Assembly: GCA_050942695.1 (NCBI GenBank)
Contig: JBMNNU010000037.1
Span: forward strand, 1 to 16,822
Direction: 5' to 3'
Origin: JBMNNU01 sp050942695
GTDB lineage: Bacteria; Chloroflexota; UBA6077
DNA: 16,822 nt
Part shown: in pieces, positions 6,912-13,632 of the stretch
How positions within the stretch are numbered: the stretch's first letter is position 1
How the letters are laid out: each line of letters opens with the position of its first letter
The notes under the pieces: model-generated
The model's input: the letters and a program-made list of their open reading frames with translations, nothing else
What the model was told of the DNA's origin: nothing
The model's database searches: none
Translations under genes and position numbers: made by a program

Positions 6912-7946
6912 TTACTGGTTGCGGGTCGATTGGGAAAACTCCTCCAGTAGCAGAGCATCTTCTGCCTTACCGACAATCTGAACAGCCATCTTTTTCCCTA
7001 CCAAACCAGGTCTGGCCAAAAACTTACGCTTTCCGCCGATTATCAGATCTACCGGTTGGCTAGTAGTCCGATCTAACAGCATCACATCACCCTCTTTGAG
7101 ATCTAGCAGCTCGCGCAAGGTAATTGATACTTCACCCAGCACCGATTTCATGTCGACCTCGACGTTATTCAGGCTGTCTGTTATCTCGGATGTCTTGATA
7201 TCGTCCCCGCACCGCCCGCTAGCAAACCAAAGCTGAGCATTCAATTTGGGAAGTATCGGCTCGATCGTAACGTAAGGAATGCACAGGGTCACGGTTCCGG
7301 AGCAATGGGATAGGCTCATCTCTAGAGCTATCACCACCACTGGATCGCTACGAAGCGCCACCTGCACATATCTTGGGTCCAGCACGACATCGCGGATTAA
7401 CGGCTGCAGATCAACTACACGCCCCCAGGCCTCGGTCAGCTTCTGGAGCATGTTTGTAACCAGCGTATGGATGAGAGCCAGTTCGATTTCTGTAGAGGAG
7501 CGCACAGTATCCGGCGGGGTTCCAGCTCCCCCTAAGAGCCGGTCGACAGCCGCCATTGCTGCTAATAGGTCGATGCCGATTAGCACGTTGCCTGGCAAGG
7601 GATCCATGCTTAAGATGTGTAAGATCGTGCCTTCTGGAACCCTCTCCACATACTCTCCGTATACACCCTGTTCGATGGACACAAGGTTGAATTGAACTGC
7701 AGACCTCAGATATGCCGAAAGAGAAGATCCGGCCAGCCTACCGAAGGTTTCGTGGATAAGCTGCAGGGTTCTCATTTGGTCTTTTGACAGCTTGTCCGGT
7801 CGGCGAAAGTCGTAGACTTTAACCATCTTCCAGGACTGCTGGGGTTCTGCTTCAGCTTCCTCGTCTCCGCCCGAGGCAAGTTTCGATAAAAGGGCGTCGA
7901 TCTCAGATTGGGACAGTGTTGTGGATTCGAAGCTGGGGTCCATCAC
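6912..7946 (-). CDS. fliM: Flagellar motor switch protein FliM
   Basis: FliM links the MS ring, FliG and FliN in the C-ring and is the docking site for phosphorylated CheY. The 344-residue protein has the N-terminal CheY-binding peptide (LSQSEIDALLSK, 11-22), an acidic linker, the signature KVYDFRRPDKLSKDQ (43-57), the CheC-like middle domain (about 50-240, including LLGGAGTPPD at 137-146) and a C-terminal SpoA domain (about 262-330). The retained CheY peptide implies that a chemotaxis system exists elsewhere in the genome. The frame begins with GTG at 7946 immediately followed by ATG at 7943. An AGGAG overlapping the fliL stop is 11 bases before the GTG and 14 before the ATG, so GTG is slightly favoured. 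Confidence 0.96.
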   Translation of the reverse strand: MMDPSFESTTLSQSEIDALLSKLASGGDEEAEAEPQQSWKMVKVYDFRRPDKLSKDQMRTLQLIHETFGRLAGSSLSAYLRSAVQFNLVSIEQGVYGEYVERVPEGTILHILSMDPLPGNVLIGIDLLAAMAAVDRLLGGAGTPPDTVRSSTEIELALIHTLVTNMLQKLTEAWGRVVDLQPLIRDVVLDPRYVQVALRSDPVVVIALEMSLSHCSGTVTLCIPYVTIEPILPKLNAQLWFASGRCGDDIKTSEITDSLNNVEVDMKSVLGEVSITLRELLDLKEGDVMLLDRTTSQPVDLIIGGKRKFLARPGLVGKKMAVQIVGKAEDALLLEEFSQSTRNQ

Positions 7947-7960
7947 GGTTTGTTGTGCTC

Positions 7961-8461
7961 CTATTGAATGACAAACTGGGTGAAATACACATTTACCACG
8001 CGCTCTCCCCCCAGGATGTTGTTTAGTGACTCCCTGATCTCCTGCTTTAGCACGGCTTTTCCTTCGGGGCTAGCGATATCTGAGGTGGTTTTGCTAGATA
8101 GGAGAGCGATGATTGCATCATCTATCAACGGTTCCTGATGGGCGAGCTGTTTATTGAATTCTTCCTGCTTCTGTTGGCGCTCCTCCGCCGACGCTCTTTG
8201 CATCTCGAGCTCGGTGTCAATAAATTCGATAGAAATGGCAGCTTTCAGATAGCGGCGGCTACCCGAGTCGGCGAGATTCACAACTCGTTCTTTCCACGTA
8301 TACATCGGGCCTGGGGCTGTGATAGCTTGCTTGCTTTGCCCTACTTCAGCATTCGCTTGCCTAGGCGCTGTTGCGGCTCCTAGGTAAAATGAAACCCCGG
8401 CGATTAAAGCGATCCCCAGCCCTACCCCTGCTCCGTAAATGCTAGCGCGTGGTATCCGCAC
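7961..8461 (-). CDS. fliL: Flagellar basal body-associated protein FliL
   Basis: FliL is a single-pass membrane protein that forms rings around the stator and supports torque under load. The 166-residue protein has a short cytoplasmic N-terminus, one membrane helix at about 8-30 (YGAGVGLGIALIAGVSFYLG), a linker, and the conserved periplasmic domain with YTWKERVVNLAD, RRYLKAAISIEF, and the typical ending VVNVYFTQFVIQ. The start is GTG 8461-8459 with a GGAGAG ribosome binding site eight bases upstream, located inside the 3' end of motB; the two genes overlap by 20 bp. Placement between motB and fliM is classical. Confidence 0.95.
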   Translation of the reverse strand: MRIPRASIYGAGVGLGIALIAGVSFYLGAATAPRQANAEVGQSKQAITAPGPMYTWKERVVNLADSGSRRYLKAAISIEFIDTELEMQRASAEERQQKQEEFNKQLAHQEPLIDDAIIALLSSKTTSDIASPEGKAVLKQEIRESLNNILGGERVVNVYFTQFVIQ

Positions 8462-9290
8462 TGTTACTCTCCTTGTTTATATTTTCAGCAGCAACCGCCG
8501 TCGAAGTCGCCGAGCTACTCATCACCGAGGGCGGATACATGATCAGGATCTCCGACCTACGGTTGCGAGCTCGCCCTTGAGGCGAGTTGTTGGGCGTTAC
8601 CGGTCGATATTCCGAGTAGGCCACGGCTGATAATCTGCTCGGGTCTATTTTTTCGATTTCGGTGAAAAATCTCACGACCGCGACAGCCCTGGCGCAGGAC
8701 AGCTCCCAATTGGTGGGGAAAAAGCTGCTATTTGGAGGAATATCGTCGGTGTGGCCTTCCACGCGAACCTGATTTGGCAAGCGTGCTATAGCCTTCGCTA
8801 TAGACGAGAGAAGCCTGACAGACTCCGGGCGCAGATCTGACCTACCGGACGTAAATAAGAGATTGCCGGAAAGGCTGATCGCAACTCCTTCCTGCCGAAC
8901 TTGTATAGTCACCTTGTCCTCGATGCCTTCTTCCTGGAATACCCATCCCATCTCGCTGAAAATGATGTCCAACTCTGTCGCGCCAAGGCCAGCCTGATCC
9001 TCCAGTCCGGCTTCGATCTGGATTGGGAGCTCGCTCGATTGATCCAAAATGCTGGTGGAGTGTGAACCTTCCAAAACATCCACGTTGAAAGCTCTTTTCA
9101 TCGAGGCTGCCAATTGAGAAAATTTTTGTACGTCAGCACTGGACATCCCATACATCACGATAAAGAAGGCCAGCAGTAAGGTAATCAGGTCAGAGTAGGT
9201 GAGCAGCCAGCGCTCGGAGTTATCTTTTTTTACTTTTACCTGGACTCTAGCTCGGCTGGAAGCCCTCCCGGACCCTGTTACCGGCGACAT
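8442..9290 (-). CDS. motB: Flagellar motor stator protein MotB
   Basis: MotB anchors the stator to peptidoglycan and carries the ion-conducting aspartate. The 282-residue protein has a basic cytoplasmic N-terminus, one membrane helix (about 29-49) beginning YSDLITLLLAFFIVMYG in which D34 is the conserved ion-binding Asp, and a C-terminal OmpA-like domain. Peptidoglycan-binding motifs are visible: VEGHTDDIP (177-185), NWELSCARA (194-202) and NRRSEILI (243-250). A variable tail of about 30 residues follows. The ATG at 9290 has AAGGAG ten bases upstream, and the gene overlaps motA by 44 bp, an unusually long overlap that suggests coupled synthesis of the two stator subunits. Whether the stator uses protons or sodium cannot be decided by eye. 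Confidence 0.96.
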   Translation of the reverse strand: MSPVTGSGRASSRARVQVKVKKDNSERWLLTYSDLITLLLAFFIVMYGMSSADVQKFSQLAASMKRAFNVDVLEGSHSTSILDQSSELPIQIEAGLEDQAGLGATELDIIFSEMGWVFQEEGIEDKVTIQVRQEGVAISLSGNLLFTSGRSDLRPESVRLLSSIAKAIARLPNQVRVEGHTDDIPPNSSFFPTNWELSCARAVAVVRFFTEIEKIDPSRLSAVAYSEYRPVTPNNSPQGRARNRRSEILIMYPPSVMSSSATSTAVAAENINKESNSADTTR

Positions 9291-10068
9291 CAGCTTGTTG
9301 CTCCTTTTCAGCCTTCCCCGCCTCGTTCTTGGGCAGATATGGCTGCAATCGCTCCATTAGAATTCTCGGATTTTCGCCAGACTGGATTGAAGCCAGCCCT
9401 TCCAGAATCATCTCATCCAGGAGATGCCCGCTCTCGACCTGCTTTTTCAGTTTCGAGCCCAATGGCAACCATAGAAGGTTCGCAGATCCGATCCCATAAA
9501 AGGTGGCTATGAATGCAACCGCTATAGCTTCACCCAGATGAGATGGGTCAGTCATATTGCTCAATACGTTGACTAACCCCATGACCGTCCCTATGATGCC
9601 CATTGTCGGCGCATAGCCGCCCATCGCTTCAAGCAATCCAATCCCGTTTTCCTCTTCACGCTGTCGTACGGAGATATCGGTTTCCAGTACGCCTCGAACC
9701 AGGTCGGGGTCTGTGCCGTCCACTACCAGCATCACGCCCTTGCGAAGAAGGTGGTTCTCGATCTTGGGAGTTTCTTCCTCAAGCGCTAAAAGCCCCTCTC
9801 TCCGGGCTCTCTCAGCTAGGCGAGCCAGCACGTTCGATATTTCCACAGTGGATTCAGTTTTGTTGACAAAGGTCTTAAGTATCATTTTCGGCAATTGGGC
9901 TACGATCGAACCTGGAAAACTGATCAAGGCAGCACCGAAGGTGCCCCCGAACACTATCATTGCGGCTGATGGTTTCACGAAGGAGAGCAGCTCTCCTTCT
10001 TCGAACATAAGGCCGACGATCAAAGCCCCGAAGCCGATGATTAATCCTAATGGGGTGGTAATATTCAC
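9247..10068 (-). CDS. motA: Flagellar motor stator protein MotA
   Basis: MotA forms the pentameric ring around MotB and its cytoplasmic loop pushes on FliG. The 273-residue protein has four membrane helices (about 7-22, 34-52, 147-168 and 182-203). The large cytoplasmic loop between helices 2 and 3 carries the expected charged segment (ERARREGLLALEEE, 86-99). The helix-3 motif GYAPTMGIIGTVMGL (151-165), with the conserved proline P154, is intact. It starts at GTG 10068-10066, with AGTGAGG upstream that overlaps the flbD stop. The last 14 codons overlap motB. The C-terminal tail (about 245-273) is polar and variable. Confidence 0.96.
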   Translation of the reverse strand: MNITTPLGLIIGFGALIVGLMFEEGELLSFVKPSAAMIVFGGTFGAALISFPGSIVAQLPKMILKTFVNKTESTVEISNVLARLAERARREGLLALEEETPKIENHLLRKGVMLVVDGTDPDLVRGVLETDISVRQREEENGIGLLEAMGGYAPTMGIIGTVMGLVNVLSNMTDPSHLGEAIAVAFIATFYGIGSANLLWLPLGSKLKKQVESGHLLDEMILEGLASIQSGENPRILMERLQPYLPKNEAGKAEKEQQADVAGNRVREGFQPS

Positions 10069-10077
10069 TCAGAAACC

Positions 10078-10335
10078 TCACTTAACGAATTCGTGCCCGG
10101 CTAACCTTTGCACCAGCTCGGCTGATGACTGTTCTTTCAGCAGCGGGCAGAGGTGAGTTTTCTTACGAAACTCAATGACGCGATCGACGAGTTCTTCGAC
10201 GCTCTCCCTAGCCACCATTTTGTGCCCATTGATGAGGGTCACAACGGTATCAGGCGTTTTTTCTACAGTCTCTACCAGGTCACTGTTGATCACCAGAACA
10301 GAGCCGTCTAGCCTCGTCACTTTGATCATGAGCAT
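10078..10335 (-). CDS. flbD: FlbD/SwrD family small motility protein
   Basis: An 85-residue cytoplasmic protein. The first 60 residues match the FlbD (SwrD) family: IKVTRLDGSVLVINSDLVETVE, followed by TVVTLINGHKMVARESVEELVDRVIEF. In Bacillus, SwrD raises motor torque; in many clusters the gene sits directly before motA, as here. The roughly 25-residue C-terminal tail is longer than usual. The start ATG 10335 directly abuts the TAG of the upstream response regulator; a second ATG at 10329 is also possible. GGGG at about 10341-10338 may serve as a weak ribosome binding site, and coupling to the upstream gene is likely. Confidence 0.88.
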   Translation of the reverse strand: MLMIKVTRLDGSVLVINSDLVETVEKTPDTVVTLINGHKMVARESVEELVDRVIEFRKKTHLCPLLKEQSSAELVQRLAGHEFVK

Positions 10336-11079
10336 CTACCCCGCAATGCCTAATAGGCCGGCGGCGATGGCGTGTCGTATCAGGCCAGCACGCCCCCTGA
10401 CGTTCAACTTGTTGCATATATTGGTTTCGTGGGCTTCTACGGTTTTTACACTCAGGCACAACTGCTTTGCTATCTCTTTGTTGCTGTAGCCCTCGCCTAC
10501 CAATTGAAGCAACTCCCTCTCCCTGCTGGTCAACAGGTCGCGAGATTCTCCGACGCGCTTATCGTCAATCTTGAAGCGGCGTATGTAGTGGTCCAATGGA
10601 CGCCCCTCGAGGCTAGGAGTCAGATAAGAGTAGCCTGCATGGACTTTTCTTAAGGCTACAGTAAGCTCTTGAAGATCAGATTCCTTCATGAGGTAGCCAG
10701 CAACCCCGGTGTCTAGGCATCTGAGCAGTAAGGACTCCTGCCCCTGTGAAGCAAGTATCAAGACCCTGGTAGAGATGCCAGCTCTCTTTACCCTCCTCCC
10801 GACTTCTAGTCCATTAAGGAGAGGTAGTGAAAGATCGATCAGTGCAATCTCGGGGCGTGATTGCTCAATGGCACGTAAGGCGTCCCTTCCGTTGGAAGCC
10901 TCCCCCACGACTACGAAACCACCATCCATTTCCAGATAGGCTCGCAATGTTTGCCGGAACAATGTGTGGTTGTCGGCGATAAATAATCGGATCTGACTGG
11001 TATTGCGGCGCGCTTGGATGGAATGGATCAATGGCGGATTAATCTGCACCCGACCGGCAACCATCTGTGCAGTACTCAA
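10336..11079 (-). CDS. NarL/FixJ-family response regulator with atypical receiver, head of flagellar operon
   Basis: A 247-residue DNA-binding response regulator with a 28-residue N-terminal extension, a receiver domain (about 29-147) and a LuxR-type helix-turn-helix (about 182-245; LTSRERELLQLVGEGYSNKEIA, KTVEAH). The phospho-acceptor Asp82 (LIDLSLP) and the conserved Lys132 are present. Two other receiver positions are altered: the acidic pair reads D36-N37 instead of Asp-Asp, and the conserved Thr/Ser after beta-4 is Ala110 (VLILAS). These changes would be expected to weaken Mg-dependent phosphorylation or its read-out. The TTG start at 11079 is supported by AAAGGAG with a 10-base spacer. 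It is the first gene of the flagellar unit and abuts flbD, which suggests a role in motility gene control. Its target is unknown. Confidence 0.92.
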   Translation of the reverse strand: MSTAQMVAGRVQINPPLIHSIQARRNTSQIRLFIADNHTLFRQTLRAYLEMDGGFVVVGEASNGRDALRAIEQSRPEIALIDLSLPLLNGLEVGRRVKRAGISTRVLILASQGQESLLLRCLDTGVAGYLMKESDLQELTVALRKVHAGYSYLTPSLEGRPLDHYIRRFKIDDKRVGESRDLLTSRERELLQLVGEGYSNKEIAKQLCLSVKTVEAHETNICNKLNVRGRAGLIRHAIAAGLLGIAG

Positions 11080-11178
11080 TTCCGTCTTACTCCTTTCCCA
11101 TCTGGAATCACGATTTGCTGCATCAACGGATCAATGCATTCCGGGGGGTACTTTAACGTGATAATTAATGGGGTTTCA

Positions 11179-11215
11179 GGGTCTAAAGTCCCTTATTTCG
11201 AGGGACAACGGCCAT
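11179..11215. promoter_or_regulatory. DosR/DevR-type operator pair upstream of the flagellar operon
   Basis: The plus strand at 11179-11192 reads GGGTCTAAAGTCCC. It matches 13 of 14 positions of the DosR/DevR palindrome core GGGACTWWAGTCCC. A second, weaker copy, GGGACAACGGCCAT, is at 11202-11215 with its centre 23 bp away, about two helical turns. The facing halves also form a perfect 6-bp inverted repeat (GTCCCT, 7-base loop, AGGGAC; 11188-11206). The site is about 100 bp upstream of the TTG start of the operon's first gene. The divergent-side neighbour, a NarL-family regulator, has a DosR-like recognition helix. The motif is seen; its use by that regulator is inferred. Confidence 0.55.
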
Positions 11216-11258
11216 CAGAAATCTTGTAGAAGGTCACATGGGGTAGGGACGAAGGGCT

Positions 11259-11921
11259 TTAGCTCTCTTGCTCTGCTATTAATCCGTGGCGAAGGGCATA
11301 GATAGCAGCCTGGACCCTGTCGTTTATCTGAAGCTTTTGGAAGATGGTGGAGAGATAGTTTTTGACGGTTTTCTCTGCCAGACACAGCCTTCGCCCGATC
11401 TCCTTGTTGCTGAGCCCCGTGGCCAGCAGTTTCAGGATTTCGAGCTCTTTGGGGGTCAATCCTCCAACCCCCTGGTCGGGTTCTACCTGAGAGGCGAGTC
11501 TTCTGAACTCTTTCAACACTGTAGTCGTCATTCGGGGGTCTATCAGCGACGCTCCACGCGCCACCATCCTAATTGCAAAAATCAGGTCCGAAGGTTTGGC
11601 GTCTTTTAACAGATATCCCCTCGCACCAGCTCGCATCGCATCGAAGACGTACTGATCTTCTTTAAACATAGTCAGGACGATGATGCCGATCTCCGGCCTT
11701 TCGGCAAGGATCTGGCTGATGGCTGTAACCCCATTTACTACGGGCATGTTGATATCCATCAGAATCACATCAGGCTGTAGATCTCGGGCTTGAGCTAGCA
11801 CTTCGATACCGTCGCTAGCTTCACCTATAACCTCGATATCACGTTCCATCTCGAGGAGTTGCCGCATCCCCTCTCGGAATAGGGTATGGTCATCTGCTAT
11901 CAACACGCGTAGTTTTTTCAT
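11259..11921 (-). CDS. DosR/LiaR-like NarL-family response regulator
   Basis: A 220-residue response regulator with receiver (about 3-120) and LuxR-type helix-turn-helix (about 155-215). All receiver residues are present: acid pair D10-D11, phospho-acceptor D56 (ILMDINMP), T84 and K106. The recognition helix reads LAEKTVKNYLS (181-191), with K184, K187 and N188 in the pattern that mycobacterial DosR uses to contact GGGAC half-sites. ATG 11921 is chosen because it has AGGAGGGC seven bases upstream and starts right at the receiver (MKKLRVLIADDH); an upstream in-frame ATG at 11990 lacks a ribosome binding site and lies in the promoter. It is divergent from a HisKA_3 kinase at 12108, its likely partner. 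A 179-bp gap separates it from the flagellar operon. It probably activates or represses that operon. Confidence 0.94.
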   Translation of the reverse strand: MKKLRVLIADDHTLFREGMRQLLEMERDIEVIGEASDGIEVLAQARDLQPDVILMDINMPVVNGVTAISQILAERPEIGIIVLTMFKEDQYVFDAMRAGARGYLLKDAKPSDLIFAIRMVARGASLIDPRMTTTVLKEFRRLASQVEPDQGVGGLTPKELEILKLLATGLSNKEIGRRLCLAEKTVKNYLSTIFQKLQINDRVQAAIYALRHGLIAEQES

Positions 11922-11961
11922 CAAAAGCCCTCCTGGGCATTGTTGGGATTTGGAGAGTATC

Positions 11962-11984
11962 TGGATGAAAGTGCATCCATAATA
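11962..11984 (-). promoter_or_regulatory. Candidate extended -10 promoter for the DosR-like regulator, with inverted repeat
   Basis: Reading the minus strand, TGGTATTAT gives an extended -10 (TG-n-TATTAT; hexamer at 11984-11979) with a weak -35. It predicts a start near 11972 and a leader of about 50 bases. A 6-bp inverted repeat TGGATG-N6-CATCCA (11962-11979) straddles the predicted start and could be an operator. Confidence 0.4.
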
Positions 11985-11992
11985 CCACAAAG

Positions 11993-12034
11993 TTGAGTTA
12001 GACGAAGCACTTTGTTTGAATAGAAAGACGTCTT
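11993..12034 (+). promoter_or_regulatory. Candidate promoter for the histidine kinase gene, with palindrome
   Basis: TTGAGT (11993-11998) and TTGAAT (12016-12021) are separated by exactly 17 bases, giving 4 of 6 matches in each hexamer. The perfect 10-bp palindrome AAGACGTCTT (12025-12034) covers the predicted transcription start and might bind a regulator. The kinase ATG is at 12108. Confidence 0.35.
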
Positions 12035-12107
12035 GTGCCCAAGGAATGTTTCAGTGTACCATCTTCTCCGTTGATCGCTTCCTTAGTGGCTTTTGGAGTA
12101 ATAACGC

Positions 12108-13253
12108 ATGGTGTCTTCCCGGAAAAATAGCCACCCGATAGATAACCACCCTGATACCCTTTCCTTTACTAACCTTCTCGCTGAGCTTGCCCAAACCCCC
12201 AGCACGCCTCTAACGATAGAATGGATCTGTGATCGCATCATCGAGAGAATCGTGCCGTTGTTCGCGTGCGAAGGATGCTGGCTTCTCACCCCTAGCCGTG
12301 TCGACGATAAGCTGGAGCTTAGAGCGTGGCGAGGACTAAGCCCGAAATCCGCCAGCGATCTTCTATGGGTTTCCAACAATGGAGATACGGCGCCGACGGT
12401 GAGTGACTTTGGGATCGATGATGCTCCTGCCGGCCTTGTATGGCCAGATAGTGCGATCGGTAGGATCGCCATCTCCCATATACGGAGCCAGGATAGTCAC
12501 GTAGGCAGCATCGTTCTCCTTTTTAACGATTGCCGGCCACTGGCATCGCGCCAACAGGAGTTGTTAGCCTCCTTTTCTTCTCAGATCAGCCTCATTATTA
12601 GATCTGTCGACCTCCTCTTAGCGTCGCAGGATCTCATTTTGCAGCAAGAGAGAAATCGCATCGCTCAAGAAATCCACGACGGTGTATCCCAGAATCTGGC
12701 TCTCTTGATGTTAAAGATGGAGATTATCTCTCGCCTTTCTCAAAGTGATCCATCGCGCATGAAGAGTGAGATCCAAAAGGTGATGGCTATCCTTGAATCC
12801 AGCGTTTTCGAACTTAGGCGCTCGATCGCCACTCTACGCTCCCCTGGAGTGGTAGGTTTAGGGCTGCTTCCGGCTATCAAGAAGCTGGCGCGAGATTTTA
12901 CGAAGGAAACAGATATCGACGTAGAGTTGTCTTTGCCCGCTGCCCTGTCTCTCTCTCCTGACGTTCAATCCACGCTGTTTAGCGTTATTCAAGAGCGATT
13001 GAGCACCATAGGAAAGGTCGGGAATTCCACGAGGGTCTCGATCGAGATCGAATCTGATGAAGAGAGAGTAATCGCCTCTCTTTCGGACAGTGGCGCTCTC
13101 GAAGCTACTCAGCCGTTAACGCCGGATTGCCCTGCATCGGTATGGCTACAGAGGATCGGTAACCGTGTGAAACCTCTTGGTGGGACTGTATCCATGGATA
13201 CAGATCAGGCACACACGACTATTCAGATCGCACTTCCTCTTCTGCCTCATTGA
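12108..13253 (+). CDS. GAF/HisKA_3 sensor histidine kinase with degenerate ATP-binding boxes
   Basis: A 381-residue cytoplasmic kinase without membrane helices. Residues about 35-165 look like a GAF sensor domain (IVPLFACEGCWLLTP, LELRAWRGL). The dimerisation/phospho-acceptor region is a clear HisKA_3 type: QQERNRIAQEIHDGVSQNLA with His190. The C-terminal ATPase domain keeps the overall shape but has lost key residues. The N-box reads QERLSTIGKV (295-304) with Thr300 where the Mg-binding Asn is expected, the G1 box is DSGALEA (327-333) instead of DxGxG, and the G2 glycines are missing in SVWLQRIGNRVKPLGG. The protein may bind ATP poorly or act mainly as a phosphatase or partner. ATG 12108 has GGAG nine bases upstream. 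It is divergent from the DosR-like regulator, its probable partner. Confidence 0.85.
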   Translation: MVSSRKNSHPIDNHPDTLSFTNLLAELAQTPSTPLTIEWICDRIIERIVPLFACEGCWLLTPSRVDDKLELRAWRGLSPKSASDLLWVSNNGDTAPTVSDFGIDDAPAGLVWPDSAIGRIAISHIRSQDSHVGSIVLLFNDCRPLASRQQELLASFSSQISLIIRSVDLLLASQDLILQQERNRIAQEIHDGVSQNLALLMLKMEIISRLSQSDPSRMKSEIQKVMAILESSVFELRRSIATLRSPGVVGLGLLPAIKKLARDFTKETDIDVELSLPAALSLSPDVQSTLFSVIQERLSTIGKVGNSTRVSIEIESDEERVIASLSDSGALEATQPLTPDCPASVWLQRIGNRVKPLGGTVSMDTDQAHTTIQIALPLLPH

Positions 13254-13307
13254 TCTCCGCGCCACGGGATAATGGCCGTTAATAAAATAACCGAACGCAC
13301 CTCGTCT

Positions 13308-13377
13308 CGTGGTGGCCGGTCTGATCCGTCGGATTGGTCGGATCGGACTGATCGGTCGGATCAGACCGGCCACTACG
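13308..13377. repeat. 21-bp inverted repeat enclosing TCGGAT-type repeats
   Basis: The arms at 13308-13328 and 13357-13377 are complementary over 21 bp with a single mismatch; the inner 17 bp (13312-13328 / 13357-13373) pair perfectly and begin GTGGCCGGTCTGATCC. The 28-base loop is itself made of reiterated TCGGAT/ATCGG units. It resembles a REP/BIME-type palindromic element or a MITE remnant. No target-site duplication is obvious. Confidence 0.85.
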
Positions 13378-13517
13378 TTAACCTGCATGCTATGTCGGCT
13401 TTAAATATCAACGATCATAATCCCGTGGCCTCTCGGGCGCCCACTACATGCCGCGAGATGCGTCTCGCAGTTTAGCGGTCTATCCAGCGGTCAGTAGAGC
13501 ACGTTTCGGCTTCAATT

Positions 13518-13555
13518 AGGACCACCGTCCCCACCGGATTCAGGACTATCGGCAA
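13518..13555. promoter_or_regulatory. Possible pair of weak DosR-like half-site boxes upstream of the HD-GYP gene
   Basis: AGGACCACCGTCCC (13518-13531) matches 10 of 14 and AGGACTATCGGCAA (13542-13555) 9 of 14 positions of the DosR core. Their centres are 24 bp apart, nearly the same spacing as the stronger pair at 11179-11215. A TAACAT hexamer at 13581-13586 would place the second box near -44. The match is modest and could be chance. Confidence 0.25.
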
Positions 13556-13632
13556 TCCCTCACATCCCCCTGTAATTGGGTAACATCAACGCTGCACAAA
13601 TCAGGCTAATACACGACCAAACTGGTTTTGAT

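Noticed and set aside
11080..11178. Sigma-28 or sigma-54 flagellar promoter before the operon
   Set aside because: TAAAGTAC followed by a GCATTGAT-like segment has too few matches to the sigma-28 consensus, and no TGGCAC-N5-TTGC element is present.
11188..11206. Intrinsic terminator after the DosR-like regulator
   Set aside because: The GTCCCT/AGGGAC stem is only 6 bp with no T-tract on the minus strand; overlap with the DosR-type box explains the symmetry better.
13308..13377. CRISPR-like or insertion sequence element
   Set aside because: There is a single palindrome, no regularly spaced repeats and spacers, and no transposase or cas gene.
13146..13475. Short open frames on both strands over the palindrome (RPISPIRPIRRIRP; SDWSDRTDRSDQ)
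   Set aside because: Their sequence is only the TCGGAT repeats read as codons, with no ribosome binding site.
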